Shown: positions 10,301 through 18,379, counted from the first letter of the stretch. The stretch: DNA of 64,000 nt from an uncultured Planctomycetota bacterium (GCA_903901045.1 CAIUPP010000029.1:26541-90540); one strand, 5' to 3'. The notes: generated from the sequence alone by a model not told the origin. Made by a program: numbers and translations.

Positions 10301-11514
10301 TGCCCCTTGTAGCGGCGGCGCAAATCGAGCACCTTGCCGCCGCGCTCGGGCCAGAGATAGTACCGGAGCGCTTTCTGGTCGGGCTGGACGCTGATTTCCT
10401 TCGGGTGGAGGCGCGGGAATTCGCGCAGGGCGATGGTGGTCGTTCCGCGCGAGGATTCCAACTTCACCCAGCCGGGCGCTTCAACCCCCTCATTCAACAC
10501 CTGCTCCTCCTGGCCCGTCTTGCCCAGGAGCTGATAGCTCACCCGCCGGTCGACGCTGAGCGGGACAAGGCTGTAGAAGCGGTCGGGCATCACTTCGACC
10601 AGCGACTGCTCGGCGAAGCCGCCTTTCGGCGAGACCCCTTCTTCGCCCGCCAGCCCGAAGGTGGTCTTGAGCGCGCCGCGGCCCTCGAACTGAAGCCCCA
10701 GCGAAAGCGTCCGCAGGAAGTTCTTCTCCACGTCGGCGTCGAAGGCGAAGAAATGCTCCACCCCGATGGTCGTCGCCCCCGCCCACGCCGTATAGCGCGT
10801 CCAGAACGGCGCGACGCTCTTGCCCGCCTTGTCGCGGTACTCGCCGCGCACGAGGATGACCGTCCGCAGCGGATTCTGGAACTCCACGCTCGCCTCGGTC
10901 ACGACCGCCTGATACTGCTCGCGCGGCCCGCCGGCGGCATTCAGCAGCCAGTTCTCCTCCTGCGTCGGTCCCGGAGGGGTCGTCTCCACCTCGAGCCGGC
11001 TGTCGCCCTTGCCGGGGCTGACCAGCGAATCGCGAGGGGAGAAAGAGCCATCCTTCTTCGCCAGCCACGCGCCGTCGAGGAAGGTGTACTGGTCGCGCCG
11101 CACGTTGAACCGCAGCGGGCCGGTGGTCACCTGGATAAAGTTCGGCTGCTCCACAACCGTCACGGGCTGGGCCACGAACTGCGGCCGCGGCGCCACGCCG
11201 CATTCGAGAGTGAAGTTGCGCGTCCCGTGCGCCTCGACCACGGCGCGGAAGTCCAGCAGCAGCCACTTGACCGACTTGTCCGGCCACCGAGTGAGGACCG
11301 TCGGAACGAAAGCCATCTCCTCCCCCTTCTCGTTCAGGAGGCGGCACAGCTTCTCGTCCGGGAGCGTTCCTTTCGCCAGCGGCACGCCCGAGGTGACCAC
11401 TTCGTCGCGATTCGCGCCGGTCAGTTCGGGCACGCGCAGCGCGATCCGCGTCGCCGCAGGGGCTTGACAGGCCAACAGCGCGGTGAGACCCAGGACGAGC
11501 AATGTCTTCTTCAT
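7345..11514 (-). CDS. Secreted PcRGLX/YetA-like exo-polysaccharide lyase with C-terminal malectin-like modules
   Basis: A large exported protein of 1389 residues. The first ~21 residues are a signal peptide (KKTLLVLGLTALLAC, with a possible lipobox Cys, then APAATR). The next ~300 residues match the RIFT-barrel N-terminal domain of PcRGLX/YetA-like (PL26) rhamnogalacturonan exolyases: SGVPLAKGTLPDEK, FVPTVLTRWPDKSVKWLLLDF. A central helical part (~450-830, GWLNNDCNVSHDM, HWGASVEGYG) fits the catalytic alpha/alpha barrel. After ~1080 come two carbohydrate-binding malectin-like modules, including RADLPPGDYEVDLVFG near the end. I chose ATG at 11514 because AGGG precedes it and it starts the signal peptide; an in-frame start 69 bases upstream is less likely. 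Confidence 0.82.
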   Translation of the reverse strand: MKKTLLVLGLTALLACQAPAATRIALRVPELTGANRDEVVTSGVPLAKGTLPDEKLCRLLNEKGEEMAFVPTVLTRWPDKSVKWLLLDFRAVVEAHGTRNFTLECGVAPRPQFVAQPVTVVEQPNFIQVTTGPLRFNVRRDQYTFLDGAWLAKKDGSFSPRDSLVSPGKGDSRLEVETTPPGPTQEENWLLNAAGGPREQYQAVVTEASVEFQNPLRTVILVRGEYRDKAGKSVAPFWTRYTAWAGATTIGVEHFFAFDADVEKNFLRTLSLGLQFEGRGALKTTFGLAGEEGVSPKGGFAEQSLVEVMPDRFYSLVPLSVDRRVSYQLLGKTGQEEQVLNEGVEAPGWVKLESSRGTTTIALREFPRLHPKEISVQPDQKALRYYLWPERGGKVLDLRRRYKGQQIGHYDTGEWAEAGRGFGKTHQMLIDFSAGKSDGAALAKKADEPLRAFCTPEQYASCNVWPRFLPVDTQRFPNSEALLRLGHEWMLRAPKVFHWDGMVDWGDTLFNAYEVAGHGQVQNVPKTSWVVRGYDGWLNNDCNVSHDMLINFLRSGDDRLYQYFERMVHHVMDVDAIHAGLDKSAVGGGRRHDEQHWGASVEGYGTAAVESAELYCLTGSLWAREMLVVYANWYIAYGGGEWENRTPCLVLAWEITGDDRYMRFLLRPEMKNDVYAFRMGLYGSIDRPHFRTHAVLLGDELLCRATGDKQWTDFLQNATRRFIEENPGNNDGLMLLANDYCETGDKAVLDWMRRLLVVGNPYMRAWQNQFLNANKIPDDLSAMPWDKLEELAKKALLTDIRNPIYGYRAVPYTLAAAAAAGLDEKQMELTDFALDRQGMGQYPLRGPDAPIPADAHYVPVPLASVANTDPLADPFNLYSEWKRHPLQDKELGYDFGDWGPFEPGYFPVRKTTLYPYRNPMPGAAEHDGTNFIGLPFGTTWTINNMPFWLADPTAVPNGKTILIVGKGERIAIPVNMTARKLHVLGHVTLAKSPWKEAGARYHLNYADGTTRTIELTNMEDYDNVFGWGFAKNALFARNWKVQGEWDGGAPILNNYAIPCEEKPLKELVIEDAGQGIGFMILAVTAEAAGAVAEEPALVVPCTAGAQGAAANLWKEGAACGWRDITGRFLQVAGVQGDGSATFRTALKDGTYDVELQMTGNAGYALFNVRANGRRVVNHYVQSNGCIPKVSSRGERVRFPVTVTNGTLDITLEGDTTAGNWRHPARLAALSWALDSIRVFPGTTAPPAARPEFTFGWVEKDLVMLPPSSMAIYWGLMNQGQTIYDARITSAFRCRSPRGTFRADLPPGDYEVDLVFGLRTNTPADKPIKMNVSVQGEKVLTDFDGGFCTSPVIKTVPFHVGAEGCLLVAFESGGGENEWGINAMVVRPRQ

Positions 11515-11536
11515 GGCTTCCCTCAGAAAAATGACT

Positions 11537-12682
11537 TTAGCAACGGGCGGCTGCTCGGCTGCCGGCATATCGAGCGGCGTCATAGAATGCGAGCACGTTC
11601 TCGACGGGGGTGTTCTCCATCAGGGTGCTGCTGGTGGACAGGATCACGCCGCCGCCTCGTTTCCCGGCCAGCGATCCGAGTCGGTCGACGTCCGCGCGGA
11701 TCTGCTCCGGCGTCGTGTACATCGTGGTGGTGACATTGACGCCCGCGCAAAGGAAGGGAAGGCGTCCGTTGCGGCACGGGGTGGCGGCCAGCGCGGGCAT
11801 GTCCATCCCCTTGTCCTCCTCGAACCCCTGGAAGCCGTCGATGCCGCAGCCCAGCAGGTCGGGCAGGATGGGGAGGATGTTGCCGTCGCTGTGCCAGAGC
11901 CAGTGAATGCCGGCATCGATAAGCGGGGCCACGGCGCGCTTGACGTGCGGAAAGTAGACCTCGCGCAGCGCCTTCGGCGAGCACATGGGGCCGTCGTTCC
12001 CGCAGATGTCCTCGCCGGAGTAGACCAGCGGGATCAGGCCGTTGTCGCGGATCGCGCGGGCGATGGCGTTGTTGCGCAGGCGTCCTTCCTCGCCGCAGAA
12101 GGCGAAGAGCCGCTCCACCGCCTCGGGATACAGCGAATGGGCCATGAGGTAATTCTCATACCCCACGCAGGAGTACCACATCCAGGGGACGGTGCCGCAG
12201 AGATGGCCGGGCACCCAGACGATGGGCTTGAGGAATTCCCCCCAGCGGTTGAGCTCCAGCCAGCGCGTCGCCACGATCTCCGCGTCGACGAAATGCGCCG
12301 CCTCCTTCGCGGACGGCAGCGCGCGGCAGAAGTCGGCAAACGCCTCCGGCGAGCTCCACGGCCCGTGCGCCTCGACCCAGCGGCTCAGCATGCCGTAGAC
12401 GGCGCTCTGGAGTCCTTCGCGCGTCTTGACCTCGGCGTTCGGCCCGCATTGCCGGTCCTGCCGGTCCGGCAGGACGAACTGAAGCAGGACGTCCACATCC
12501 CACGCGTTCATGGCCTGGGCGAACACCGCCTTGGCGTTGGTGCGGTAGTCCGCGCGGCCCGTGATCCGCTCGATGCCCGCGATGGTGCCGTTCCATCCCT
12601 GGACCGGCAGCCGGTCCGCCGGCTTGAACTCGACGGCGGCCAGAAGCCGCTCGCGTTTCTCCCGGTGCATGCTTTCGCCCAT
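11537..12682 (-). CDS. Uroporphyrinogen-decarboxylase-like protein, copy 1
   Basis: A 381-residue member of the UroD/MtaA fold (PF01208), a TIM barrel that includes haem-pathway UroD and Zn-dependent corrinoid:CoM methyltransferases. It opens with REKRERLLAAVEFKPADRLP, typical of the methyltransferase-like branch. In MtaA-type enzymes a His-x-Cys and a later Cys bind the catalytic Zn. Here the corresponding places read WLWHSDGNI and ILSTSSTLMEN, so the His is kept but both Cys are lost, and ordinary Zn-thiol methyl transfer is doubtful. It is strongly similar to the copy at 14852-15979. It follows the MttB-like gene by 35 bases. Confidence 0.85.
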   Translation of the reverse strand: MGESMHREKRERLLAAVEFKPADRLPVQGWNGTIAGIERITGRADYRTNAKAVFAQAMNAWDVDVLLQFVLPDRQDRQCGPNAEVKTREGLQSAVYGMLSRWVEAHGPWSSPEAFADFCRALPSAKEAAHFVDAEIVATRWLELNRWGEFLKPIVWVPGHLCGTVPWMWYSCVGYENYLMAHSLYPEAVERLFAFCGEEGRLRNNAIARAIRDNGLIPLVYSGEDICGNDGPMCSPKALREVYFPHVKRAVAPLIDAGIHWLWHSDGNILPILPDLLGCGIDGFQGFEEDKGMDMPALAATPCRNGRLPFLCAGVNVTTTMYTTPEQIRADVDRLGSLAGKRGGGVILSTSSTLMENTPVENVLAFYDAARYAGSRAAARC

Positions 12683-12717
12683 AGTGCTGCAATCTCCAAG
12701 TCCATTGTGCGCGAAGG

Positions 12718-14145
12718 TCAACCCTTGACCAGGTTCCGGCGCGCCCGCGACAGGATGGCTTCCAGCTCAACGACTGTTTTGCGGGGCCAGGAGGCCGGGC
12801 GATACTCCGCCAGTCTCCGGGAATACTGCTCGTGGCACCAGTCCAGAATCTCCTTTTCGGAGCGCGTTTCCGGAATGCAGGGGAAGCAGGCCGCCGGCCA
12901 CATCTCGTCGCGGTAGTGCTCCAGCGTGTGCTCGGTGCTCAGGAAGTTCCCGCCGCCGTTCAGCACGGCCTCGCGGATCCGCGCCACAGCGTCCCCCGCG
13001 GGCGGGACGTTCGGCGCGGTGTGCGCCCACTGCAGCCCTTCGGCCATTTCCATGTCCAGCAGGAACTGCTCCGGGCTGACCATGCTGCCATTTTCCAGGT
13101 TGCCGTTGGCCGCAAGGCTGACGACGTGCCGGTCCGCCAGCGCCGCATAGCCGACCGCTTTGAGGAAACGCTCGTAGGACGCTTGCAGCCCCGGCCGCCG
13201 CGCGCTGACGTACGACCGCCCGCCTATCGAGGTGCCCCCCCCGAAAAAGCGCGCCATGAGTTGAAACACCCCCGCGTCCAACCGGACCGTTTGCGGGGTG
13301 GAAGAGGTCGCGTTCCCCGTGCGCATGTCCACCTGGATGCAGGCGATGTAGCCCGTCAGCGGCGCTTCGGGGTCCATGATCATGGAGAGAATCAGCCCCC
13401 CCACGATCTCCGCCGTCGCCAGGATGATGCCGCCATAGAGGTCCACCGGCCCGCTGCCGCCGATGCTGGGCATGGAGGTGATCAAACTGCGGCTGTGGTA
13501 ACGCCGGCGCTGCAGCATGGTTTCGGCTGTGCGCATTTCCAGTCGAAGCGGGGGGTTGATGCAGTTGCAGCATCCGACGAACGCCGCCGGAGCGCAGCCG
13601 AGCGCCTGGCCCATCTCGGCGAGGTAGGGAACGCTCTCCGGCAGGGTGGCATCGACCGCACCCAGGGGCTTGTCCGTGGTGCTGGCCATGAGCCAGACCG
13701 CTTCGATCTGCTCGAGCGCCTCCGGGGTATCCAGCCGGGAAAGGGGCAGCGTGATGGAGCGCACACGCGGCTCCGCGTGAGCGAATTTGATGAGGTCGAG
13801 GAACGCTTCCGTCGTGCCTCCTTCAGGGCGGTTCCGCGCGTAGTTGAAGACTTTCGGCGTCAGGTTCCCGAAGCCGAAGGCCGCTTCATACCGGGGATGA
13901 ACCAGGGAGGGCTCGGGCGCGTCGGGACGGGGCGGCGGATATTGCCGCTGCAATTCCGCGCGCAGGGCGTCGATCTGGCGCTCCTCGAACAGGACGCGTC
14001 CCACCGCGGATTCGCGGCAGCCGCCGCGGAGGGCCATGGCTTTCATCTCGGGATGGTCGACTGCGTAGCCGACCTCGCTGAGGAGCTTGCGGACTTCCGC
14101 AGCCATTTGCTCGAATTCGGATTCGGAGAACAGGGCGGTCTTCAT
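12718..14145 (-). CDS. MttB-family methyltransferase-like protein, full length
   Basis: A 475-residue protein of the MttB/COG5598 superfamily and of normal length for it. Recognisable parts are the N-terminal EVRKLLSEVGYAVDHPE segment, VFNYARNRPEGGTTEAF, the LMASTTDKPLGAVD strand, GTSIGGRSYVSARRPG and the ENGSMVSPEQFLLDMEMAEG helix. The known reaction of the family is methyl transfer from quaternary amines to corrinoid Co(I). There is no internal TAG codon, so it belongs to the non-pyrrolysine majority, whose substrates are mostly unknown. No corrinoid-binding protein gene was found in this window. Five bases separate its start from the stop of the acyltransferase gene and a UroD-like gene follows, so the three are surely co-transcribed. 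Confidence 0.87.
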   Translation of the reverse strand: MKTALFSESEFEQMAAEVRKLLSEVGYAVDHPEMKAMALRGGCRESAVGRVLFEERQIDALRAELQRQYPPPRPDAPEPSLVHPRYEAAFGFGNLTPKVFNYARNRPEGGTTEAFLDLIKFAHAEPRVRSITLPLSRLDTPEALEQIEAVWLMASTTDKPLGAVDATLPESVPYLAEMGQALGCAPAAFVGCCNCINPPLRLEMRTAETMLQRRRYHSRSLITSMPSIGGSGPVDLYGGIILATAEIVGGLILSMIMDPEAPLTGYIACIQVDMRTGNATSSTPQTVRLDAGVFQLMARFFGGGTSIGGRSYVSARRPGLQASYERFLKAVGYAALADRHVVSLAANGNLENGSMVSPEQFLLDMEMAEGLQWAHTAPNVPPAGDAVARIREAVLNGGGNFLSTEHTLEHYRDEMWPAACFPCIPETRSEKEILDWCHEQYSRRLAEYRPASWPRKTVVELEAILSRARRNLVKG

Positions 14146-14149
14146 GGCT

Positions 14150-14839
14150 TCAACCTTTCGGCCCCCGCTGGCGAATGACCCGCGCGGGAATCCCCACGGC
14201 TACGGAGTACGGAGGGATCGGCTTGACGACCACCGATCCGGCCCCGACCACGGCCCCCTCGCCGATATCGCCGGACCACAGGATGCTGACATTCATCCCC
14301 ACGTAGCAGTCGCGCCCCAGGGTGACTTTCCTGACGTAGCATCCCTGGCGATAGATGATGGTCTCGCGGTCGTCGAATTTGTGCGAGGCGGGGGTGATGA
14401 TGACGTGCTGCGCCAGGAGGGAATCATCGCCGATTTCGAGCCCCTCGTGTCCGTGCAGGCAACTGCCGGCGCCGATGTACACCCTCTTCCCGATATGGAT
14501 GTACCCGGCCTTATCGCCCTCCGTGTCGAGATAAACGCCGTGCTTGAGCCGGGCCCCTTCGTCGAGGGTGATGCCCAATTGCGTGTGGGCGATGAGGGTG
14601 CAGCGGTCATGGATTTGCACCCGGTCCCCCAGCGAGATGAACTGCGGGTTCACCAGGCGAACGCCGCAGCCGATCATCACATCCTTCCCCATGTGGCGCA
14701 GCAGGCCCTTGTAGTATTCGGCCCGCTTCTCCGCGGCGAAGGGGGTGTCCATGTTCAGGAACACGGCGCGGTGATAAGCCTCCATCTCCTCAGGGGGCAG
14801 GTTCGCCGCGAGCCGGGTGAAAAAGCCGTCAGGTTCCAT
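14150..14839 (-). CDS. Left-handed beta-helix (hexapeptide) acyltransferase
   Basis: A 229-residue acyltransferase of the maltose/galactoside O-acetyltransferase type. It has an N-terminal helical maltose-acetyltransferase-like segment (EEMEAYHRAVFLN, AEYYKGLLRHMG) followed by hexapeptide repeats such as ISLGDRVQIHDR, IHIGKRVYIGAG, LEIGDDSLLAQH and IGEGAVVGAGSVV. ITPASHKFDD contains the likely catalytic His. Relatives acetylate sugar hydroxyls with acetyl-CoA. It lies between a UroD-like gene (12 bases away) and the MttB-like gene (4 bases away), an unusual partnership that suggests processing of an acylated or methylated sugar (inference). Confidence 0.88.
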   Translation of the reverse strand: MEPDGFFTRLAANLPPEEMEAYHRAVFLNMDTPFAAEKRAEYYKGLLRHMGKDVMIGCGVRLVNPQFISLGDRVQIHDRCTLIAHTQLGITLDEGARLKHGVYLDTEGDKAGYIHIGKRVYIGAGSCLHGHEGLEIGDDSLLAQHVIITPASHKFDDRETIIYRQGCYVRKVTLGRDCYVGMNVSILWSGDIGEGAVVGAGSVVVKPIPPYSVAVGIPARVIRQRGPKG

Positions 14840-14851
14840 AATCGCTCCGGT

Positions 14852-15979
14852 TCATGTCAGCAGGTGGCTGCACTCATAAAAGGCCAGCACGTTCTCGATG
14901 GGCATGTTTTCCATCATGGAACTGCTGGGGGAAAGCACCACTCCGCCGGAGCGCGACTTCGCGAGCGAGACGATCCGCCGAATGTCCGTTCGGATCTCTT
15001 CGGGCGTGGTGTACATGGTGGTGGTGACGTTGATGCTGCCGAAAAGGAAGGGGAGGCGGCCGTTCCTGCAGGGGGTGCGCGCCAGCCGCAGCAAGTCCAT
15101 CCCCTTGTCCTCCTCGAACCCCTGGAAGCCGTCGATGCCGCAGTCCAGCAGGTCAGGCAGGATGGGAAGGATGTTGCCGTCGCTGTGCCAGAGCCAGTGA
15201 ATGCCCGCGTCGATCAGCGGCGCCGCGGCGCGCTTGAGATGCGGGAAGTAAATGTCGTGGAGCACCTTCGGAGAGCAAAGGGGGCCGTCGTTCGCGCAGA
15301 TATCCTCGCCGGAGTAGACCAGGGGGATCAGGCCATGCTCACGGATGGCGCGAGCGATGGCGATGTTGTGCAGCCGCCCCTCCTCGCCGCAGAAAGCGAA
15401 GAGCCGCTCGACCGCCTCCGGGTACAGCGAATGGGCCATGAGGTAATTTTCATACCCCACGGAGGTGTACCACATCCAGGGCACGCTGCCGCATCGGTGG
15501 CCGGGAACCCAGACCAGCGGCTTCAGGAATTCGCCCCAGGCGTCGAGTTCGAGCCAGCGCTGGGCCGTGACCTGTCCATCCACGATCCTCGCCGCATCCG
15601 CCGGGGAGGGGAGCGTCAGGCAGAAATCGCGGAATTCCTCCGGCGACTTGAACGGCCCGTGCGTCACGCCCCAGGCGTTAAGGTGGTCGTAGGCGGCGCT
15701 GAGCAATCCCCCCCGCCTGTTGATCTCGGCATAGGGGCCATAAGTCCAGCTCTGCCCATCCGGCAGTACGAACTGGAGCACGACGTCGGTATCCCAGGCC
15801 TTCATGGCCTGGGCGAACGCCTCCTTTGGGCGGGCCAGGTAATCATGAGCGCCGTTGACGCGCTCGATGGCCGCCACCGTCCCGTTGAACCCGCAGATCG
15901 GCAGCCGGTCGGTGGGCCTGAATTCGATAGCGTTCAACAGGCGCTCGCGCTTCACCTGGTGCGCAGAGGTTCCGCTCAT
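14852..15979 (-). CDS. Uroporphyrinogen-decarboxylase-like protein, copy 2
   Basis: A 375-residue UroD-fold protein, close paralog of the one at 11537-12682: long stretches such as WVPGH-CG-VPWMWY and ENYLMAHSLYPEAVER are the same. The metal-ligand positions again keep only the His (WLWHSDGNI), with VLSPSSSMMEN where MtaA has its second Cys. The shared loss in both copies suggests this is a genuine subfamily with a different chemistry, not decay. Two copies in one operon may form a heteromer or handle two related substrates (inference). It lies 13 bases after the GH109-like gene. Confidence 0.86.
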   Translation of the reverse strand: MSGTSAHQVKRERLLNAIEFRPTDRLPICGFNGTVAAIERVNGAHDYLARPKEAFAQAMKAWDTDVVLQFVLPDGQSWTYGPYAEINRRGGLLSAAYDHLNAWGVTHGPFKSPEEFRDFCLTLPSPADAARIVDGQVTAQRWLELDAWGEFLKPLVWVPGHRCGSVPWMWYTSVGYENYLMAHSLYPEAVERLFAFCGEEGRLHNIAIARAIREHGLIPLVYSGEDICANDGPLCSPKVLHDIYFPHLKRAAAPLIDAGIHWLWHSDGNILPILPDLLDCGIDGFQGFEEDKGMDLLRLARTPCRNGRLPFLFGSINVTTTMYTTPEEIRTDIRRIVSLAKSRSGGVVLSPSSSMMENMPIENVLAFYECSHLLT

Positions 15980-15992
15980 GACTTGAATATTC

Positions 15993-17207
15993 CTACGATG
16001 ACTTCGGGGATCCGCGCGTGCCGAGGGGATCGCCGAAGTCGGGGATCGCCATCAATTCTCCGTCCCGCTTGGCCGATTCGTGGGCAATCAGGCCGGGCAC
16101 GAGGTAACGCGCCGCCTGCCAGACGTTGGTCGGCGGCGGCACGTTCGCCGCGCACGCCGTGACGAAGTCATGGATCAGGAACTGGTGCGAGCCGCGATGC
16201 CCGTTGGACAGGCCGATGAATTCCTTCGGCAGCCGTTCGACCGGATGCACCGTGGAGACGCCGGAGAACACCGCGTCGCCGCCGACCTTCTCGGCCATGG
16301 CGTCCCCTTTGTCCCGCGCAAGGACCCCCTTGCTTTCGAGCAGGCTGGTCAGGTCCTGCCGGGAGGCGCGGTCCTTGGTCACCCAGATATTGTTTCCATA
16401 CTGCTCTTCGTAGCTTCCCTGGGTTCCATACAGGCTCAGGCGCACTTCGCCGGGATGCCCGATCCGCCGGAACTCGTTGATCCGCGTGACGCTGCCGTCG
16501 GACATGCGCATCAGCGCCGTCTCGTTGCTGAACTCGTTGTCCCAGCGATTGACCCCCTTCCGGAAGAGGCCGTCCTCGTGCCGGTCCACAACGCCCAGGC
16601 AGGAGACGTGCGTGGCATAAGCCCCCGTCACGGAGACGATCATGCTCACGGAGTGAGTGGGGTAGTGCATGGGAGGGGAACCGGCGGTTTCCTTCCAACG
16701 CTCCCCGCCGCGCCACTTACAGACGTCGTACAGGCCGTGGTCGAAATCGTGCATGTACTCCCCCTCGGCATACACGACGCTCCCGAAATCCCCCTTCTGA
16801 AAGCGTTCGCGGCAGTACAGCGCGCAGGGGTAGTAGTAGCTGGTCTCGCCGATCATGTAGATTTTCCGCGTCTGCTCGACCGTCCTCACCAGGCGGGTGA
16901 TCTCCTCCATGGTGATGGCCGAGGGGACGGCGGAATAAACGTGCTTGCCCGCCTTCAGCGCCTGCACGGCCTGCGGCCCGTGCATCCAGTTCTGCGTGAA
17001 GATCGCGATGGCGTCCACGTCGGTCTGGCAGAGGTCGTCCAGGGAAGGGCAGGTGCGCGCGATGCCGAATAATTGCGCCTTCTCCTTGAGCTTGGCCGCG
17101 TCGAGGTCGCACAGCGTCACAGAGGCGACGCCCGGATGCGCCTTGAAAAGCGGAATGAAATTGTTGGCGAACGCCCCGACCCCGCAAATGCCGACTTTGA
17201 TACCCAT
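15993..17207 (-). CDS. Gfo/Idh/MocA family protein with GH109-like features
   Basis: A 404-residue NAD(P)-binding protein. A Rossmann motif GICGVGAFANNF starts at residue 6. The usual EKP of sugar dehydrogenases is replaced by AVPSAITMEE. Downstream are GETSYYYPC, AEGEYMHDF and MHYPTHSVS. An Ala-Val-Pro-like segment, a later HD pair and a YPTH block also mark GH109 enzymes, which cleave glycosides by an NAD-dependent redox mechanism. So it is either a sugar dehydrogenase or a GH109-like glycosidase; the latter would fit the neighbouring hydrolases. ATG at 17207 opens the tight run of genes that continues through UroD-like copy 2. Confidence 0.85.
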   Translation of the reverse strand: MGIKVGICGVGAFANNFIPLFKAHPGVASVTLCDLDAAKLKEKAQLFGIARTCPSLDDLCQTDVDAIAIFTQNWMHGPQAVQALKAGKHVYSAVPSAITMEEITRLVRTVEQTRKIYMIGETSYYYPCALYCRERFQKGDFGSVVYAEGEYMHDFDHGLYDVCKWRGGERWKETAGSPPMHYPTHSVSMIVSVTGAYATHVSCLGVVDRHEDGLFRKGVNRWDNEFSNETALMRMSDGSVTRINEFRRIGHPGEVRLSLYGTQGSYEEQYGNNIWVTKDRASRQDLTSLLESKGVLARDKGDAMAEKVGGDAVFSGVSTVHPVERLPKEFIGLSNGHRGSHQFLIHDFVTACAANVPPPTNVWQAARYLVPGLIAHESAKRDGELMAIPDFGDPLGTRGSPKSS

Positions 17208-17275
17208 CTATTTTCCCTCTGTCGCCGAATCAGGCGTCATGAAAATCCCGTGCGTCGTTCAATCCCACGCGGCCG

Positions 17276-17312
17276 GGGCCTCGTCGCGGATTATCCGGCC
17301 CGACGAGGCCCG
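17276..17312 (-). terminator. Inverted repeat between secreted-protein gene and Gfo/Idh operon
   Basis: GGGCCTCGTCG pairs with CGACGAGGCCC across a short GC-rich spacer in the 140-base gap downstream of the 17348-18379 gene on the - strand. It has a strong GC stem but no U-run, so it may be a terminator of the rho-assisted type or an mRNA 3'-end stabiliser that separates the duplicated secreted genes from the methyltransferase-like operon. Confidence 0.4.
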
Positions 17313-17347
17313 CGGCTTCGTGGAAGCTCCGCAGTGGACGAATCCGG

Positions 17348-18379
17348 TCAGGGCTTCTTCTCAATCGACGTAACCCAGATGCCTATCGGCAGTCCGGTGG
17401 GCATTTCGCGCAGTTCAAAGCCGGTGAAGCTGGCCGCGCCCGTGCCGCCACAATAATCCACGTCCACGCCGATGAGTCCCGTCCCCGGCAGCGTCTTGTC
17501 CTCATCCACCTCATGGTTGGTCTTCGTCTTGGGGTCGAAGACCCAGATGTTCGCGCCGCACATGTACCGCCACGGGCTTTCGCCCTTGGCGGCGCGGCCG
17601 ACCTGAAGCTTGTAGTTGCTGTAAGCGCCGTCGGGGCCGGTGACGACCTTGTTGTCGGCCGTGTAGAGCCAGCCGGTCATGACCACGGCGCCGGCCGATT
17701 CCTTCTCGGCCTTGTACCAGCAACAGAGGGCATAGCGCTTGCCGGCTTCGACGGGGGTTATCTGAGTCGCCTTCACCGTCGATTCGCCCCCCTTGGTGTT
17801 GGTGAATTTCATCACGGTGATGCCGGCCGGGTCGATCTTGCGCAGCAGTTCGAGCGTGCCCGCGGCCTGGGCGGCGTCATAGATCCAGGAGGCGGCCTTG
17901 GAGGGATCCGCCTTGTCGGCCACCGTCAGGGTCCCGTTGACCAGCATATTCTTGCCCAGCACGGGCTTGGCGTGGGCGAGTTCAGGATAGCTCTTGGCCG
18001 GCTTGGAAGTCCCCTGGTCGAAGTAGATCGAGTACGTATCGGAGGAGCCCGCCCCCATCGTGCCCAACCGCAGCCAGCTGAGCCGGCCCGCGGCCGGAGT
18101 GTCTTTGTCCGGGAAGAAGCGGGAGGGGACTTCCTTCTCCTGCCCGGCCTGGATCATCATCACGCGGGGGGAGTTCGGATCGAACGTTCCGGTCGCCCCG
18201 GCGCGCGCGAGCAGGTCCGCGAAGTCGACGTCCCACTCCACCAGCGCATTCTCCTTCGCATCCGGCGAGAACGCCGATATCTGCGCGCGATAGCTCCAGT
18301 CCGCGTTCGACCAATTGGTCGGAGCCGCCAACGCCACCGACCCCGCCAGCGCCAGCACGACTGCCATGACGTACCTCAT
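17348..18379 (-). CDS. Secreted DUF2341-like protein, copy 1
   Basis: A 343-residue exported protein. Residues 1-18 are a clean signal peptide (RYVMAVVLALAGSVALAA). The N-terminal half resembles DUF2341-like modules: WSYRAQIS, WDVDFADLLARAG, DPNSPRVMMIQ and YSIYFDQG. The second half looks like a beta-sandwich carbohydrate-binding module (VEAGKRYALCCWYKAE, GFELREMP). Function is unknown. AGGAGG lies about eight bases before ATG 18379, which fixes the start. It is a close paralog of 21668-22708 and each copy directly follows a double beta-helix gene, so the two proteins of each pair probably work together on one polymer outside the cell (inference). Confidence 0.8.
   Translation of the reverse strand: MRYVMAVVLALAGSVALAAPTNWSNADWSYRAQISAFSPDAKENALVEWDVDFADLLARAGATGTFDPNSPRVMMIQAGQEKEVPSRFFPDKDTPAAGRLSWLRLGTMGAGSSDTYSIYFDQGTSKPAKSYPELAHAKPVLGKNMLVNGTLTVADKADPSKAASWIYDAAQAAGTLELLRKIDPAGITVMKFTNTKGGESTVKATQITPVEAGKRYALCCWYKAEKESAGAVVMTGWLYTADNKVVTGPDGAYSNYKLQVGRAAKGESPWRYMCGANIWVFDPKTKTNHEVDEDKTLPGTGLIGVDVDYCGGTGAASFTGFELREMPTGLPIGIWVTSIEKKP

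Noticed and set aside
17208..17347. Possible cobalamin riboswitch ahead of the methyltransferase-like operon
   Set aside because: No B12-box-like sequence was seen; the only structure is a simple inverted repeat more consistent with transcript ending.
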